Shown here: piece by piece, positions 43,690-52,993 of the stretch
Position numbering within the stretch: position 1 is the first letter of the stretch
Layout: every line of letters starts with the position of its first letter
NCBI RefSeq assembly: GCF_017565645.3
Contig: NZ_CP086136.1
Location: 7,175,501-7,239,500 of the forward strand
Source: Bradyrhizobium barranii subsp. barranii
Lineage (GTDB): Bacteria > Pseudomonadota > Alphaproteobacteria > Rhizobiales > Xanthobacteraceae
Length of the DNA stretch: 64,000 nt
Reading direction: 5' to 3'
Position numbers and translations under genes: made by a program
The notes under the pieces: generated by a model
What the model saw: the letters and a program-made list of their open reading frames with translations, nothing else
Database searches by the model: none
What the model was told of the DNA's origin: nothing

Positions 43690-44263
43690 GGGATTTTCTC
43701 CTTGGTCTCTTCGGTGGAAATGTGAGGGAGCGCGCACGCGCCGGCTTTCCACAAAATGCTAGGCAGTGTGGAACTCCTGTCTCCGTGTCGGCGATTGAGT
43801 TGTCTGCACTGATCGGAACTCCCGCTATGCCCGATGGATCGGGCTCGCTCCGATCCATGGTCGTAGCGAGTAGATGCGTTGCGCCTGGCTATAAAAAAGT
43901 ACCAAGATTGACGATTCTGGCTGTACCAACCGATGCCATGATGTCGGCCTTGAGACTGTGAGCCGACGAGAATCGCAAAACTGGGCTTGGCAAGTCGCTG
44001 CCGACACCAACCGACTGGACTTATTCAGTCAGCTCACGGGGCGAACAACCTCAAGGAGCGATCGGTCCAGCGATGATGAACTCACCGACGCCATACACAA
44101 AGCTTCACGCAGGTGAGCGATGCGCGGTTCTGAGCTCCGACTGAGACTGCCTCGTGATGCCCCGCTAAGGTCGACTCCAGGCCCTTAGCCGAAGTGCACT
44201 GACGTCTACTGCAGGTCCGCCTTTCGTGGGCAGAGCGGACCTGACAAACCTGTTGGCTCACTC
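43690..44263. other. Intergenic region, no gene supported; hairpin at 44212-44243
   Basis: 574 bases with only short arginine/serine-rich shadow frames. CAGGTCCGC (44212-44220) and GCGGACCTG (44235-44243) form a 9-bp stem 20 bases beyond the murJ stop, probably part of its 3' end. The stretch 43880-44200 is less GC-rich than its surroundings and may be decayed DNA; nothing in it is recognisable. Confidence 0.45.
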
Positions 44264-45790
44264 CTAGCCACGCACCAGCGAGACCAACCAGCTGCGGCCG
44301 AACAGGATGAGGATCGCGAGCGCGTAGACGATGGTGCCTCCGACGGCCAGCAGCACCAGCATCAGCTCATCGCGGAAGTGCATCGAGCCCAGCATAGAAC
44401 CGCTGAAGCGCGCGATCAGCCAGAACGTGGCGGCGAGGATCAGTCCGGTCAGCAGGAATTTGGCGAGCGACAACAGCCAGGCGCGGTCCAGCACGAGAAA
44501 GCCGCGCCGCACGGCGAAGAACAGCACCAGCAGCAGATTGGTCCAGACACCGACGGCGGTTGCGAGCGCCAGGCCGATCTGGGCGAGCGATCCCATCAAG
44601 GCCACCTTCAGGGCGACGTTGACCGCGATGCCGGTCAGCGAGGCGCGCACTGGCGTGGCGGTGTCCTTGCGGGCATAGAAGGTCGCGACTGCGCTGCGGA
44701 TCAGCACGAAGGGGATCAGGCCGATGGCATAGGCCGCGAGCGTGGCGCCGGCGGCGGCGGCATCGGCCTTCGAGAACGCGCCACGGGCGAACAGCGCACG
44801 CATGATCGCGTCGGGCACAGTGATGAAGGCCGCCACGAATGGGATCGAGAACAGCAGCGTGAAATCGAAGGCGCGGCGCTGCGCCTTCATCGCACCGTCA
44901 TGATCGTTGGCGGTGATCCGCCGCGACATCTCCGGCAGCAGAACCGTGCCGATCGCGATGCCGATCACACCGATCGGCAGCTGGTTGAGGCGGTCGGCAT
45001 AATAGAGCGCGGACAGCGCGCCTGCCGGCAGAAAGGTCGCGATGATGGTGTCGGCGAACAGCGCGACCTGCGTGCCCATCGATCCCAGCGTCGCCGGCCC
45101 AAGCGCCTTGAAGAAGCTGCGGACGTCTTCGTCGAGCTTCAGCGGCGCAAAGCGCGGCAGGCCGCCATGGCGCGCGAGATCGCCCGCGAGCAGGAAATAT
45201 TGCAGGAAACCGGAAATCAGGACGCCCCAGGCGGCGGCGTGGCCCGCGCTGGGAAACCAGGCGGCGAGCGCCAGCGTCATCATCATGGAGATGTTGAGGA
45301 AGATCGATGCCGCCGCGGCACTGGCAAAGCGCTGCATCACGTTGAGCATGCCGCCATAGAGCGTCACCAGCGTGATCAGCAGCAGATAGGGAAAGGTGAT
45401 CCGGGTCAGCTCGATCGCGAGCTTGCGCTGCTCGGCGTCCTCGGAAAAGCCGGGCGCCAGAATGCTCATGGCCTGCGGCATGAACAGCCAGGCGACGATC
45501 AGCAGCACCACCTGCGATGCCAGCAGCAGCGTGAAGATGCGGTCGGCGAACAATTTTGCCGCCCCCTCCCCGCGCTCGCCATGGACATGCGCATAGGCGG
45601 GCACCCAGGCGGCGTTGAAGGCGCCCTCGGCGAAGATCGCGCGGAAATGATTAGGCAGCCGCAGCGCCACGAAAAAGGCGTCGGCCACGGGGCCGGCGCC
45701 CAGGATCGCCGCGAGCATGATGTCGCGGGCAAATCCCGTCAGCCGCGAGAGCAGCGTGTAACCACCAACCGTGAAGATGCGTCCGAGCAT
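44264..45790 (-). CDS. murJ: Lipid II flippase MurJ (MviN)
   Basis: 508 residues with 14 predicted spans, normal for MurJ. Characteristic blocks: FTVGGYTLLSRLTGFARDIMLA at the N-terminus, ADAFFVALRLPNHFRAIFAEGAF, and DRLNQLPIGVIGIAIGTVLLPEMSR in the middle. Role: flips lipid-linked peptidoglycan precursor across the inner membrane. It is the last gene of a minus-strand run with envelope sugar genes, but a 220-base gap with a large palindrome separates it from the aminotransferase gene. Confidence 0.96.
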   Translation of the reverse strand: MLGRIFTVGGYTLLSRLTGFARDIMLAAILGAGPVADAFFVALRLPNHFRAIFAEGAFNAAWVPAYAHVHGERGEGAAKLFADRIFTLLLASQVVLLIVAWLFMPQAMSILAPGFSEDAEQRKLAIELTRITFPYLLLITLVTLYGGMLNVMQRFASAAAASIFLNISMMMTLALAAWFPSAGHAAAWGVLISGFLQYFLLAGDLARHGGLPRFAPLKLDEDVRSFFKALGPATLGSMGTQVALFADTIIATFLPAGALSALYYADRLNQLPIGVIGIAIGTVLLPEMSRRITANDHDGAMKAQRRAFDFTLLFSIPFVAAFITVPDAIMRALFARGAFSKADAAAAGATLAAYAIGLIPFVLIRSAVATFYARKDTATPVRASLTGIAVNVALKVALMGSLAQIGLALATAVGVWTNLLLVLFFAVRRGFLVLDRAWLLSLAKFLLTGLILAATFWLIARFSGSMLGSMHFRDELMLVLLAVGGTIVYALAILILFGRSWLVSLVRG

Positions 45791-45851
45791 GCGTCTGTTT
45801 TAGAGACTTATCGAACAGAGGTCGATTGCATCTTGCGATGTGCGTTGCTGT

Positions 45852-46001
45852 GCCCTCTCCCCTTGCGGGAGAGGGCATCGCCGCGATCAGACACAAGCGC
45901 ATTGGGGTGAGGGGTATCTCTCCGCTTTTTGCGCGGAGAGATACCCCTCACCCGTCTCGCCGCTAGCGCGGCGAGCCACCCTCTCCCACAGGGGGAGAGG
46001 G
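45852..46001. repeat. Palindromic repeat region, 21-bp perfect arms
   Basis: GGGTGAGGGGTATCTCTCCG-C (45905-45925) and its exact inverse (45933-45953) enclose TTTTTGC. Flanking it are CCCTCTCCCC/GGGAGAGGG and CTCGCCGC/GCGGCGAG pairs. This CCCTCTCC-rich module is a dispersed repeat in Bradyrhizobium-like genomes. On a minus-strand transcript from the aminotransferase gene it would form a strong hairpin before murJ. Confidence 0.7.
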
Positions 46002-46008
46002 GAAGAAA

Positions 46009-47190
46009 TCAGCCCGCGATCGCGCCGCGCACTGCGGCGATGATTCGCTCCTGGTCGGCTTCCGTCAGGTAGGCGTGCATCGGCAGGCTGATGACGTCCT
46101 GCGACAGGTTCTCGCAGCCCGGCAGGCCGCCGTCGGCGACCGGATACTGCTTGTAGGCGGTCTGCTGGTGCATCGACTTGCCGTAATAGATCGCGGTCGG
46201 CACGCCCTGGGCCTTCAGCGCGGCGGCGAAGCCGTCGCGGTCGGTGCCCTCAGGGAGACGGATCGTGTACTGCGCCCAGACCGAGGTATTGCCCGGCGCA
46301 AGCCGCGGCACGGTGACGACGTTGGACAGGCCACGCGCGTAACGCTCCGCAACCTTGTTGCGGGCGGCGATCTCGTCGTCAAAAATCTTCAGCTTCTCGA
46401 TCAGGATCGCGGCCTGCATGGTGTCGAGCCGGCCGGTCAGGCCGAGGCGGACGTTGTCGTATTTGTCCACGCCCTGCCCGTGCACGCGGATGCTGCGCAG
46501 CGTCGCGGCGAGCTCGTCGTCATCGGTGAAGATCGCGCCGCCGTCGCCGAAGCAGCCGAGCGGTTTGGCCGGGAAGAAGCTGGTCGCGGTGGCGAGCCCG
46601 AAGGTGCCGAGCTTGCGGCCCTTGTAGCTCGCACCAAACCCTTGGGCTGCGTCATCCAGCACGAACAGGTCTTCGGCCCTGGCGATCTCGGCGATGGAAT
46701 CGTGGTCGGCGGGCTGGCCGAACAAATCGACCGGAATCACCGCGACCGGCTTCAGGCCGGCCTTGCGGGCGGTCGCGATGCCGCGCTTGAGCGACTCCGG
46801 GCTCATGTTGAAGGTGGCTTCATCGACATCGACGTAAACAGGCGTCGCGCCGGTGCGCGCCACCGGCGACGCGGTTGCGATGAAGGTGAAGGACGGGCAC
46901 AGCACGGCATCGCCGGGGCCGACATTCTTCGCCATCATGACCATCAGGATCGCATCGGTGCCGCTGGCGCAGCCGATCACGTGCTTGGCGCCGCTATAGG
47001 CCGCAAGCTGCTTCTCGAGCTCGGCGACTTCAGGACCATTGACGAACTGGCAATGGTCGAGGACGCGCTTGACGGCGGCATCGAGCGAGGCGCCGAGCCG
47101 GCGGCGCTGCGAGGCGACGTCGACGAAGGGAATGGGTTCGGAACGCAGATGCTGGTTCATGGCGCCTTGCGGGTTTTGAGCGGTCGACAT
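46009..47190 (-). CDS. DegT/DnrJ/EryC1 aminotransferase (sugar-nucleotide type)
   Basis: 393 residues from ATG 47190; ATG 47160, with AAGG upstream, is an alternative giving 383. PLP-binding K209 is in SFFPAKPLGCFGDGGA, the cofactor Asp in FVLDDAAQGFGA, and SGTDAI near residue 78. Reaction: transfer of an amino group from Glu to a keto sugar nucleotide, for O-antigen or polysaccharide. It lies 10 bases after the Gfo/Idh dehydrogenase gene, the WbpB-WbpE arrangement that makes 3-amino sugars from UDP-GlcNAcA in Pseudomonas; the specific sugar here is inferred only. Confidence 0.9.
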   Translation of the reverse strand: MSTAQNPQGAMNQHLRSEPIPFVDVASQRRRLGASLDAAVKRVLDHCQFVNGPEVAELEKQLAAYSGAKHVIGCASGTDAILMVMMAKNVGPGDAVLCPSFTFIATASPVARTGATPVYVDVDEATFNMSPESLKRGIATARKAGLKPVAVIPVDLFGQPADHDSIAEIARAEDLFVLDDAAQGFGASYKGRKLGTFGLATATSFFPAKPLGCFGDGGAIFTDDDELAATLRSIRVHGQGVDKYDNVRLGLTGRLDTMQAAILIEKLKIFDDEIAARNKVAERYARGLSNVVTVPRLAPGNTSVWAQYTIRLPEGTDRDGFAAALKAQGVPTAIYYGKSMHQQTAYKQYPVADGGLPGCENLSQDVISLPMHAYLTEADQERIIAAVRGAIAG

Positions 47191-47200
47191 GGAGAAGAGA

Positions 47201-48205
47201 TCAGCCCGCGACGCGGCGCGGGCCCTTGCGGGCAGCCGACGAGGCCGCGGGCCGCGACGGCGTTTCGAGGCACTGCGTGGCGATCTCGAGACTGGCGACG
47301 CCCTCGTCGCCGGTAACCGCCGGCGTCTCGCCGTTGCGGACGGCCTTCAGGAACGCGATCAACTCGGCACGGAGCGGCTCGTCGTGGCCGACCGGCAGAT
47401 GCCGCATCGAATAGCTGCCGTCCTGCTTGAAGCCGAAGCACTCGGTGACCTGGCGCGTCAACAGATCGCCCATCACGTATTTGCCGCGGGTCGCGACCGT
47501 GACGCTGCGCGCCTTGAACGGCGTCAGCCAGTTAGTGTTGATGTGCGCGAGCACGCCATTGGCGGTGCGGAACTGCAGGAGCGCGATGTCCTCGCGCTCG
47601 GCGACCGCGCTCGACAATTGCGGCTGCACCTCGACGATGTCGGATTCGGTGAACCAGCGGATCAGATCGATGTCGTGCACGGCGAGGTCGATGACGACGC
47701 CGACATTGGACATGCGCGGCGGGAACGGGCCGACGCGGGTGATCGCGATGGAGAGAATATCTTCGCCAGCGATCGCCTGCTTGACGGCGGCGACCGCCGG
47801 ATTGAAGCGCTCGACATGGCCGATCATCAGCGTCACGCCGGCCTTTTGCGCGGCGGCGACGATCTCGCGACCTTCCGCGACCGTGGAGGCGATCGGCTTC
47901 TCCACCAGCACATGAACGTTCCTGCCGATGCAGGCGAGCGCGACCTCGTGATGCAGATGGGTCGGCGCGGCGATGGTGACGGCGTCGACACCTTCGGCGA
48001 GGAGTTGGTCGAGCGTCTCGAAACCCTGGCAGCTGGCAAGCTCGGTGGTGCGCGTCAGATGCGCCGGCGACGGATCGACCACACCGACGAGGCTGACGCC
48101 TGGAAGACCCGCGAGCACGCGCGCATGGTTGCTGCCCATCACGCCCGCGCCAACGACGCCAACGCGCAAGCCGGCCTTTGCCGGTGCAAACCCTTTGGAA
48201 CTCAT
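47201..48205 (-). CDS. Gfo/Idh/MocA family sugar dehydrogenase
   Basis: 334 residues. N-terminal Rossmann motif GVVGAGVMGSNHARVL, then VDAVTIAAPTHLHHEVALAC and the family signature VLVEKPIAS (E-K-P). HVERFNPAV and DLAVHDIDLIRWF (catalytic D-x-x-x-H region) are present. Reaction: NAD-dependent oxidation at C3 of a sugar or sugar nucleotide. Its position directly upstream of a DegT aminotransferase suggests it supplies the 3-keto substrate. Confidence 0.9.
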   Translation of the reverse strand: MSSKGFAPAKAGLRVGVVGAGVMGSNHARVLAGLPGVSLVGVVDPSPAHLTRTTELASCQGFETLDQLLAEGVDAVTIAAPTHLHHEVALACIGRNVHVLVEKPIASTVAEGREIVAAAQKAGVTLMIGHVERFNPAVAAVKQAIAGEDILSIAITRVGPFPPRMSNVGVVIDLAVHDIDLIRWFTESDIVEVQPQLSSAVAEREDIALLQFRTANGVLAHINTNWLTPFKARSVTVATRGKYVMGDLLTRQVTECFGFKQDGSYSMRHLPVGHDEPLRAELIAFLKAVRNGETPAVTGDEGVASLEIATQCLETPSRPAASSAARKGPRRVAG

Positions 48206-48386
48206 CTGAGTAAACCCCGATTCAACGCAAATCCCCGGGCCGCTTCTAGCACGGGCGCCACATTTGTGGCGAATGTCAGCCGAATTGACCGGACACGATT
48301 TGATTCAAAAAGTTACACGTTCCCCGGGCCTTAGCGCCAAAAGCTTGCGCCTTCCGGCCCGGGTCGCGTGATTCGGAGCTTGCTGG

Positions 48387-49805
48387 TTACGACCTTTGAT
48401 AGTCGTCTTCAATCCGGATGATGTCGTCTTCCCCGAGATAGCTTCCGGTCTGGACCTCGATGAGTTCCAGCATGATCTTGCCGGGGTTCTCCATCCGGTG
48501 CACCGCGCCCATCGGGATGTAGATGGACTCGTTCTCGTGCACCGTCTTGACGGTCTCGTTGACGGTCACCCGGGCGGCACCGCGGACGACGATCCAGTGC
48601 TCGGCGCGATGATGGTGCTTCTGCAGCGACAGCCGCCCGCCCGGCTTGACGACGATGCGCTTGACCTGGTGGCGCTCGCCGTTGTCGACGGACTGGTAGC
48701 TGCCCCAGGGCCGGTGCACCTTGAGATGCTCCTCGGTGACCTTCGGTGCGACCGCCTTCAGCTTCGTCACGAGGCGCTTCAGGCCGTTGGCATCCTTCTG
48801 GCGCGAGACCAGCACCGCATCCGCGGTGGCGACCACGACGAGATCGTCGACGCCTTCGAGCGCGACCAGCGCTGCATCTGTGGTGACGTTGCAGTTGCGC
48901 GAGTCTTCGAACACCGCACTGCCATGCGAAGCATTGCCTTGCGCGTCCTTCTCCGACAACTCCCACACCGCGTGCCAGGAGCCGACGTCGGACCAGCCGC
49001 AGGACACCGGCACAACCGCTGCGCGCGAGGTCTTCTCCATCACCGCGTAGTCGATCGAGATCGCCTTCGCCGCGCCGAACGCCTCGGGCTCCAGCGTCAC
49101 GAAGCCCAGATCGCGGCCCGCATTGGTCACTGCATTGGACACCGCCTCGATGCTCGCCGCGTCGACCTTGCGGTATTCGTCGAGCAGGACCGTGGCCGGG
49201 AACATGAAGTTGCCGCTGTTCCAGAGATAGCCCGAACTGACGTAGTCGGCCGCCTTCACGGCATCAGGCTTTTCGACGAAGCGCGCGACCGCGTGCACCT
49301 CGCCGGAGATCACCTCGCCCGGGCTGATATAGCCGTATTCAGTCGCCGGCCGCTCCGGCTTGACGCCGAAGGTGACGATGCGCCCAGCGCTCGCGGCGGT
49401 GAGGCCTTCGCGGCACGCCGCGACGAAGGCGGCGTTGTCCTGCACCACGTGGTCGGCGGCGAGCGCGAGCACGATCGCGTCACTGGCGCGGTTCTGTGCG
49501 AACACCGCGCCCGCGGCGATCGCGGGGCCGGAATCGCGCCGCATCGGCTCGAGGATCACGTCGGCCTCGATGCCGATCTCGGCGAGCTGCTCCAGCACCA
49601 TGAAGCGATAGGACGCATTGGTGATGACGATCGGACGATCAAACAGCGAGGCATCCGACACGCGCAGCAGCGTGTCCTGGAAGGTCGAGCGCGTGCCGAA
49701 CAGCGGCAGGAACTGTTTTGGGCGCACCTCGCGCGAAGCCGGCCACAGCCGCGTGCCGGCACCGCCGCACATGATCAGGGGGATAATGCGTTTGTCCATC
49801 GTCAT
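48387..49805 (-). CDS. manC: Mannose-1-phosphate guanylyltransferase / mannose-6-phosphate isomerase
   Basis: 472 residues from ATG 49805 (AAGG 6 bases upstream). The nucleotidyltransferase signature MCGGAGTRLWPASREVRPKQ is followed by FVEKPDAVKA. The C-terminal cupin (type II isomerase) has LQKHHHRAEHWIVV. Reactions: fructose-6-P to mannose-6-P, and mannose-1-P plus GTP to GDP-mannose. It follows the epimerase gene with one base between them. Confidence 0.94.
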   Translation of the reverse strand: MTMDKRIIPLIMCGGAGTRLWPASREVRPKQFLPLFGTRSTFQDTLLRVSDASLFDRPIVITNASYRFMVLEQLAEIGIEADVILEPMRRDSGPAIAAGAVFAQNRASDAIVLALAADHVVQDNAAFVAACREGLTAASAGRIVTFGVKPERPATEYGYISPGEVISGEVHAVARFVEKPDAVKAADYVSSGYLWNSGNFMFPATVLLDEYRKVDAASIEAVSNAVTNAGRDLGFVTLEPEAFGAAKAISIDYAVMEKTSRAAVVPVSCGWSDVGSWHAVWELSEKDAQGNASHGSAVFEDSRNCNVTTDAALVALEGVDDLVVVATADAVLVSRQKDANGLKRLVTKLKAVAPKVTEEHLKVHRPWGSYQSVDNGERHQVKRIVVKPGGRLSLQKHHHRAEHWIVVRGAARVTVNETVKTVHENESIYIPMGAVHRMENPGKIMLELIEVQTGSYLGEDDIIRIEDDYQRS

Positions 49806-49806
49806 T

Positions 49807-50796
49807 TCAAACCTTGAAGTAGTCCCGATACCAGGTGACAAAATTGCGGACCCCGAGCGCGATCGGCGTTGACGGTGCAAAGCCGGTGTCGCGCGTCAGA
49901 TCCTCGACATCCGCGAACGTTTCCAAGACGTCTCCCGGCTGCATCGGCAGCAATTCTTTGATTGCCGTCCGACCCAGCTCCTGCTCCAGAAGTCCGACGA
50001 CATGCATCAGCTCTTCCGGATGGTGGTTGCCGACATTGTAGACCTTAGACGGCGCATTTGCGGCAGCCGGGTCATCCGCGGGCACCCGATCGATCAGCTT
50101 GGATACTACACGGGTGACGTCGTCAATATAGGTGAAGTCGCGACGCATTTTGCCATGGTTAAAGAGCCGGATCGGACGCTCCGCCATGATGGCGTTCACG
50201 AACAGAAACAGGGCCATGTCGGGCCGGCCCCACGGGCCGTAGATGGTGAAGAAGCGCAGGCCCGTGACCGGCAGCCGGTAGAGATGGCTGTAGGACTGCG
50301 CCATCAATTCGTTCGCCTTCTTGGTCGCGGCATAGAAGCTCACTGGATGGTCGGTCCGGTCCTGCACGGCAAATGGCAGTTTAGTGTTGGCGCCATAAAC
50401 GGAGGATGACGAGGCGTAGACGAGATGACGACAAGAGTTGTTGCGGCAGCCCTCCAGCACGTTGAGAAAGCCCTGGAGATTGGAATCGGCGTAAGTGTGC
50501 GGATGGTCGATCGAGTAGCGCACGCCCGCCTGCGCCGCGAGATGCACGACTTTGTCAAATCGATGTCGCGCAAACAGCGCCGAGATGGTCTCGCGGTCGG
50601 CGAGATCGGCCTCGACGAAGGCGAAGCGGGAATCGCTCCGAAGCAGGGCCAGGCGCGCCTGTTTCAGCGCCGGATCGTAATAGCTGTTGAGATTGTCGAG
50701 CCCGACCACGGGCCGGCCCTCGGCCAGCAGCTGCCGGGCGACGTGAAAGCCGATGAACCCGGCGGCTCCCGTGACCAAAATCGCCTGATCCGTCAT
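49807..50796 (-). CDS. NAD-dependent epimerase, UDP-glucuronate 4-epimerase-like
   Basis: 329 residues, extended SDR. NAD motif TGAAGFIGFHV, YASSSSVYG, catalytic Y-x-x-x-K in FYAATKKANE, and GLRFFTIYGPWGRPDMA, the block typical of UDP-glucuronate 4-epimerases (LpsL/CapI). Reaction: UDP-GlcA to UDP-GalA, a precursor for LPS or capsule. It begins the minus-strand run 50796 to 48387 with manC. The 220 bases to the divergent gene at 51018 should hold both promoters. Confidence 0.9.
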   Translation of the reverse strand: MTDQAILVTGAAGFIGFHVARQLLAEGRPVVGLDNLNSYYDPALKQARLALLRSDSRFAFVEADLADRETISALFARHRFDKVVHLAAQAGVRYSIDHPHTYADSNLQGFLNVLEGCRNNSCRHLVYASSSSVYGANTKLPFAVQDRTDHPVSFYAATKKANELMAQSYSHLYRLPVTGLRFFTIYGPWGRPDMALFLFVNAIMAERPIRLFNHGKMRRDFTYIDDVTRVVSKLIDRVPADDPAAANAPSKVYNVGNHHPEELMHVVGLLEQELGRTAIKELLPMQPGDVLETFADVEDLTRDTGFAPSTPIALGVRNFVTWYRDYFKV

Positions 50797-51017
50797 CCTG
50801 TTCCCAAGCGATCTGTTGCCACGCGATCCCCAAGCCGGCCCCGCGGCGCCTCTTTAGCCGCGGTATCGAGGCCGTCGCAATAGCCTCGCCGCTATTCGTC
50901 ACCGCTCCAGATAAGCGCTATTGCAAGATCGGCGCCAAGACCATACCAAAGCGGCCGAATTCGACGCCTCGCGTCGGGTTGCCTCAAATCTTCGCAAACC
51001 CTGTTCATGCGGGCGAG

Positions 51018-51977
51018 ATGCGCCGAATCCTGCTGTCGACGGCCAAAATCCTGATTTCCGGAGCGCTGCTCTACCTGGCGCTGCGCAAGGTCGATCTGTC
51101 CGAACTGTTTTCACGCCTGACCGCGACCAGCCTGCTCTGGATCGCCATGGCGATCGCGGTCACGTTCCTGCAAATCTTCGTCGGCGTGGTCCGCTGGCGC
51201 GAGGTCAGCGCCGAATGCGGCGCGCCGCTCGAGCTCGGCCGCGCGATGCGCTACAACGTGATCGGTGCGTTCTTCAACCAGACGCTGCCCTCCGCGATCG
51301 GTGGCGATGCGGTCCGGCTATGGTTGGTTGCGCGCGCCGGCGCCGGATGGCGTGCGGCCACCTACTCGATCTTCGTCGACCGCGCGATCGGCCTTGTCGC
51401 GCTGGCGATCGTCGTCGTCGCGAGCCTGCCCTGGAGCTACGAGCTCATCACCGATCCGCACGGACGCTCGGCGCTGCTGCTCGTCGATTTCGCCGCGCTC
51501 GCGGGCGGCGTCGGTTTCCTGATCTTCGGCGCGCTGAAATGGTCGTGGCTGAAGACCTGGTGGGCCACCCATCACATCCACGCCTGCGCCGTGATTGCTA
51601 ACCGCGTGATCTTCAACGCCAAGCGCGGACCGATCGTCGCAATTCTGTCGCTTCTCGTTCACGTGCTCGCCGTCGTCATTGCGTGGTGCGTGGTGAAGTC
51701 GATTGCCGCCCCCGTCAGCTTCGGCCAAACATTCCTCCTCATTCCGCCGATCATGCTGATCACCCTGATGCCGATCTCGATCGCCGGCTGGGGCGTGCGC
51801 GAGGCGACGATGGGCCTGGCCTTCGGTTTCGCCGGGCTTTCCGCCAATGAAGGCGTTAACGTCTCGCTGCTATTCGGCGCCGTGCTCTTCATCGTCGGCG
51901 CGATCGGCGGCCTGGTCTGGATCCTCAGCGCGGAGAAGGCCGCGAAAGGGTCGGCGCCGCTCGGGGTGCCGCAGTGA
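51018..51977 (+). CDS. YbhN/UPF0104 (LPG synthase-type) integral membrane protein
   Basis: 319 residues from ATG 51018 with GGGCGAG upstream. About eight membrane spans. Family blocks: GALLYLALRKVDLSEL, YNVIGAFFNQTLPSAIGGDAVR, and IPPIMLITLMPISIAGWGVREA (the G-x-R-E motif). Related proteins flip or transfer lipids (lysyl-PG synthase membrane domain, AglD). Next to an undecaprenyl-phosphate sugar transferase whose start overlaps its stop, so it probably handles a polyprenyl-linked or lipid-linked intermediate. Confidence 0.85.
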   Translation: MRRILLSTAKILISGALLYLALRKVDLSELFSRLTATSLLWIAMAIAVTFLQIFVGVVRWREVSAECGAPLELGRAMRYNVIGAFFNQTLPSAIGGDAVRLWLVARAGAGWRAATYSIFVDRAIGLVALAIVVVASLPWSYELITDPHGRSALLLVDFAALAGGVGFLIFGALKWSWLKTWWATHHIHACAVIANRVIFNAKRGPIVAILSLLVHVLAVVIAWCVVKSIAAPVSFGQTFLLIPPIMLITLMPISIAGWGVREATMGLAFGFAGLSANEGVNVSLLFGAVLFIVGAIGGLVWILSAEKAAKGSAPLGVPQ

Positions 51978-52993
51978 GCCCAACCGTCGACGCTGTTGCC
52001 GTCATGTCGTCGCTGCTTGCCGTCGCGGTCGCCGCGCTGATGTCGGCGATCATCACCTGGACCAGCCGTCCCCTGCTCCAGCGCTATGCCCTGGCGCGAC
52101 CGAATGCCCGTTCCTCGCATCGCATTCCGACCCCGCAGGGCGCCGGCATCGCGGTGATCACCGCCACGCTGCTGGTCGCATCGGCCTGGGCCGCCTGGGC
52201 GAACGTTGCGATCCCGCCGGCGCTAGTCATTGCAACGATCGTGATCGCCCTGGTCGGATTCGCCGACGACATCGTGTCGCTGCCGGTGTTGGCGCGGCTG
52301 GCGCTGCAAGCAGCCTGCGTCGGCGCGGTCGTGTTCACCGCGTCCGAGACTGCGCGCATCGTGCCGGCACTGCCCCTTCCGCTCGAGCGTGGCCTCATCC
52401 TGCTCGCCGGCGTCTGGTTCGTGAACCTCGTCAACTTCATGGACGGGCTGGACCTGATGACGGTCGCGGAAGTCGTGCCCGTCACCGCGGCGCTGCTGCT
52501 GCTGGGACTGCTCGGTGATCTCTCGTGGCCGGCGGCGCTGATCGCCACGGCAATGTGCGGCGCCATGCTCGGCTTTGCGCCGTTCAACCGTCCGGTCGCA
52601 AAAGTGTTTTTGGGCGATGTCGGCAGCCTGCCGATCGGCCTTTTGCTCGGCTGGTGCCTGCTGGAGCTCGCCTGGCATGGGCAGCCGGCTGCGGCACTGC
52701 TGCTGCCGGCCTATTACCTCGTCGATTCCACCATCACGCTGTTTCGGCGCATCGCGCGCCGCGAACAATTCTGGTCGGCGCACCGCTCGCACTTCTACCA
52801 GCGCGCTACCGACAACGGCTTCACGGTCCGCGGCGTGATCGGCGATGTGTTCGCGCTCAATCTATTGCTGGCTGTGCTTGCCATCATCACGGTTCGCGCA
52901 AGCTCGACCTCGGTCACATGGCTCGCGCTTGTCGCGGGCGCGATCGCAATCGGATTCGTCCTGCACCGCTTCTCCCGACCTCAGGCGTCCTGA
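51974..52993 (+). CDS. WecA/WbpL-like undecaprenyl-phosphate sugar-1-phosphate transferase
   Basis: 339 residues from GTG 51974, overlapping the YbhN stop (GTGA). Ten to eleven spans. Catalytic motifs of the PNPT family: GFADDIV, NFMDGLD, FLGDVGSLPIG and the cytoplasmic loop HRSHFYQRA. Reaction: transfer of a HexNAc-1-P to undecaprenyl phosphate, the first committed step of O-chain synthesis. With the WbpM-like and WbpV-like enzymes nearby, UDP-QuiNAc or UDP-FucNAc is the likely donor. 3' end overlaps the convergent reductase gene by 13 bases. Confidence 0.9.
   Translation: MSPTVDAVAVMSSLLAVAVAALMSAIITWTSRPLLQRYALARPNARSSHRIPTPQGAGIAVITATLLVASAWAAWANVAIPPALVIATIVIALVGFADDIVSLPVLARLALQAACVGAVVFTASETARIVPALPLPLERGLILLAGVWFVNLVNFMDGLDLMTVAEVVPVTAALLLLGLLGDLSWPAALIATAMCGAMLGFAPFNRPVAKVFLGDVGSLPIGLLLGWCLLELAWHGQPAAALLLPAYYLVDSTITLFRRIARREQFWSAHRSHFYQRATDNGFTVRGVIGDVFALNLLLAVLAIITVRASSTSVTWLALVAGAIAIGFVLHRFSRPQAS

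Noticed and set aside
44378..45910. A 510-codon plus-strand frame opposite murJ
   Set aside because: Gln/Arg/His-rich shadow; MurJ is unmistakable on the other strand.
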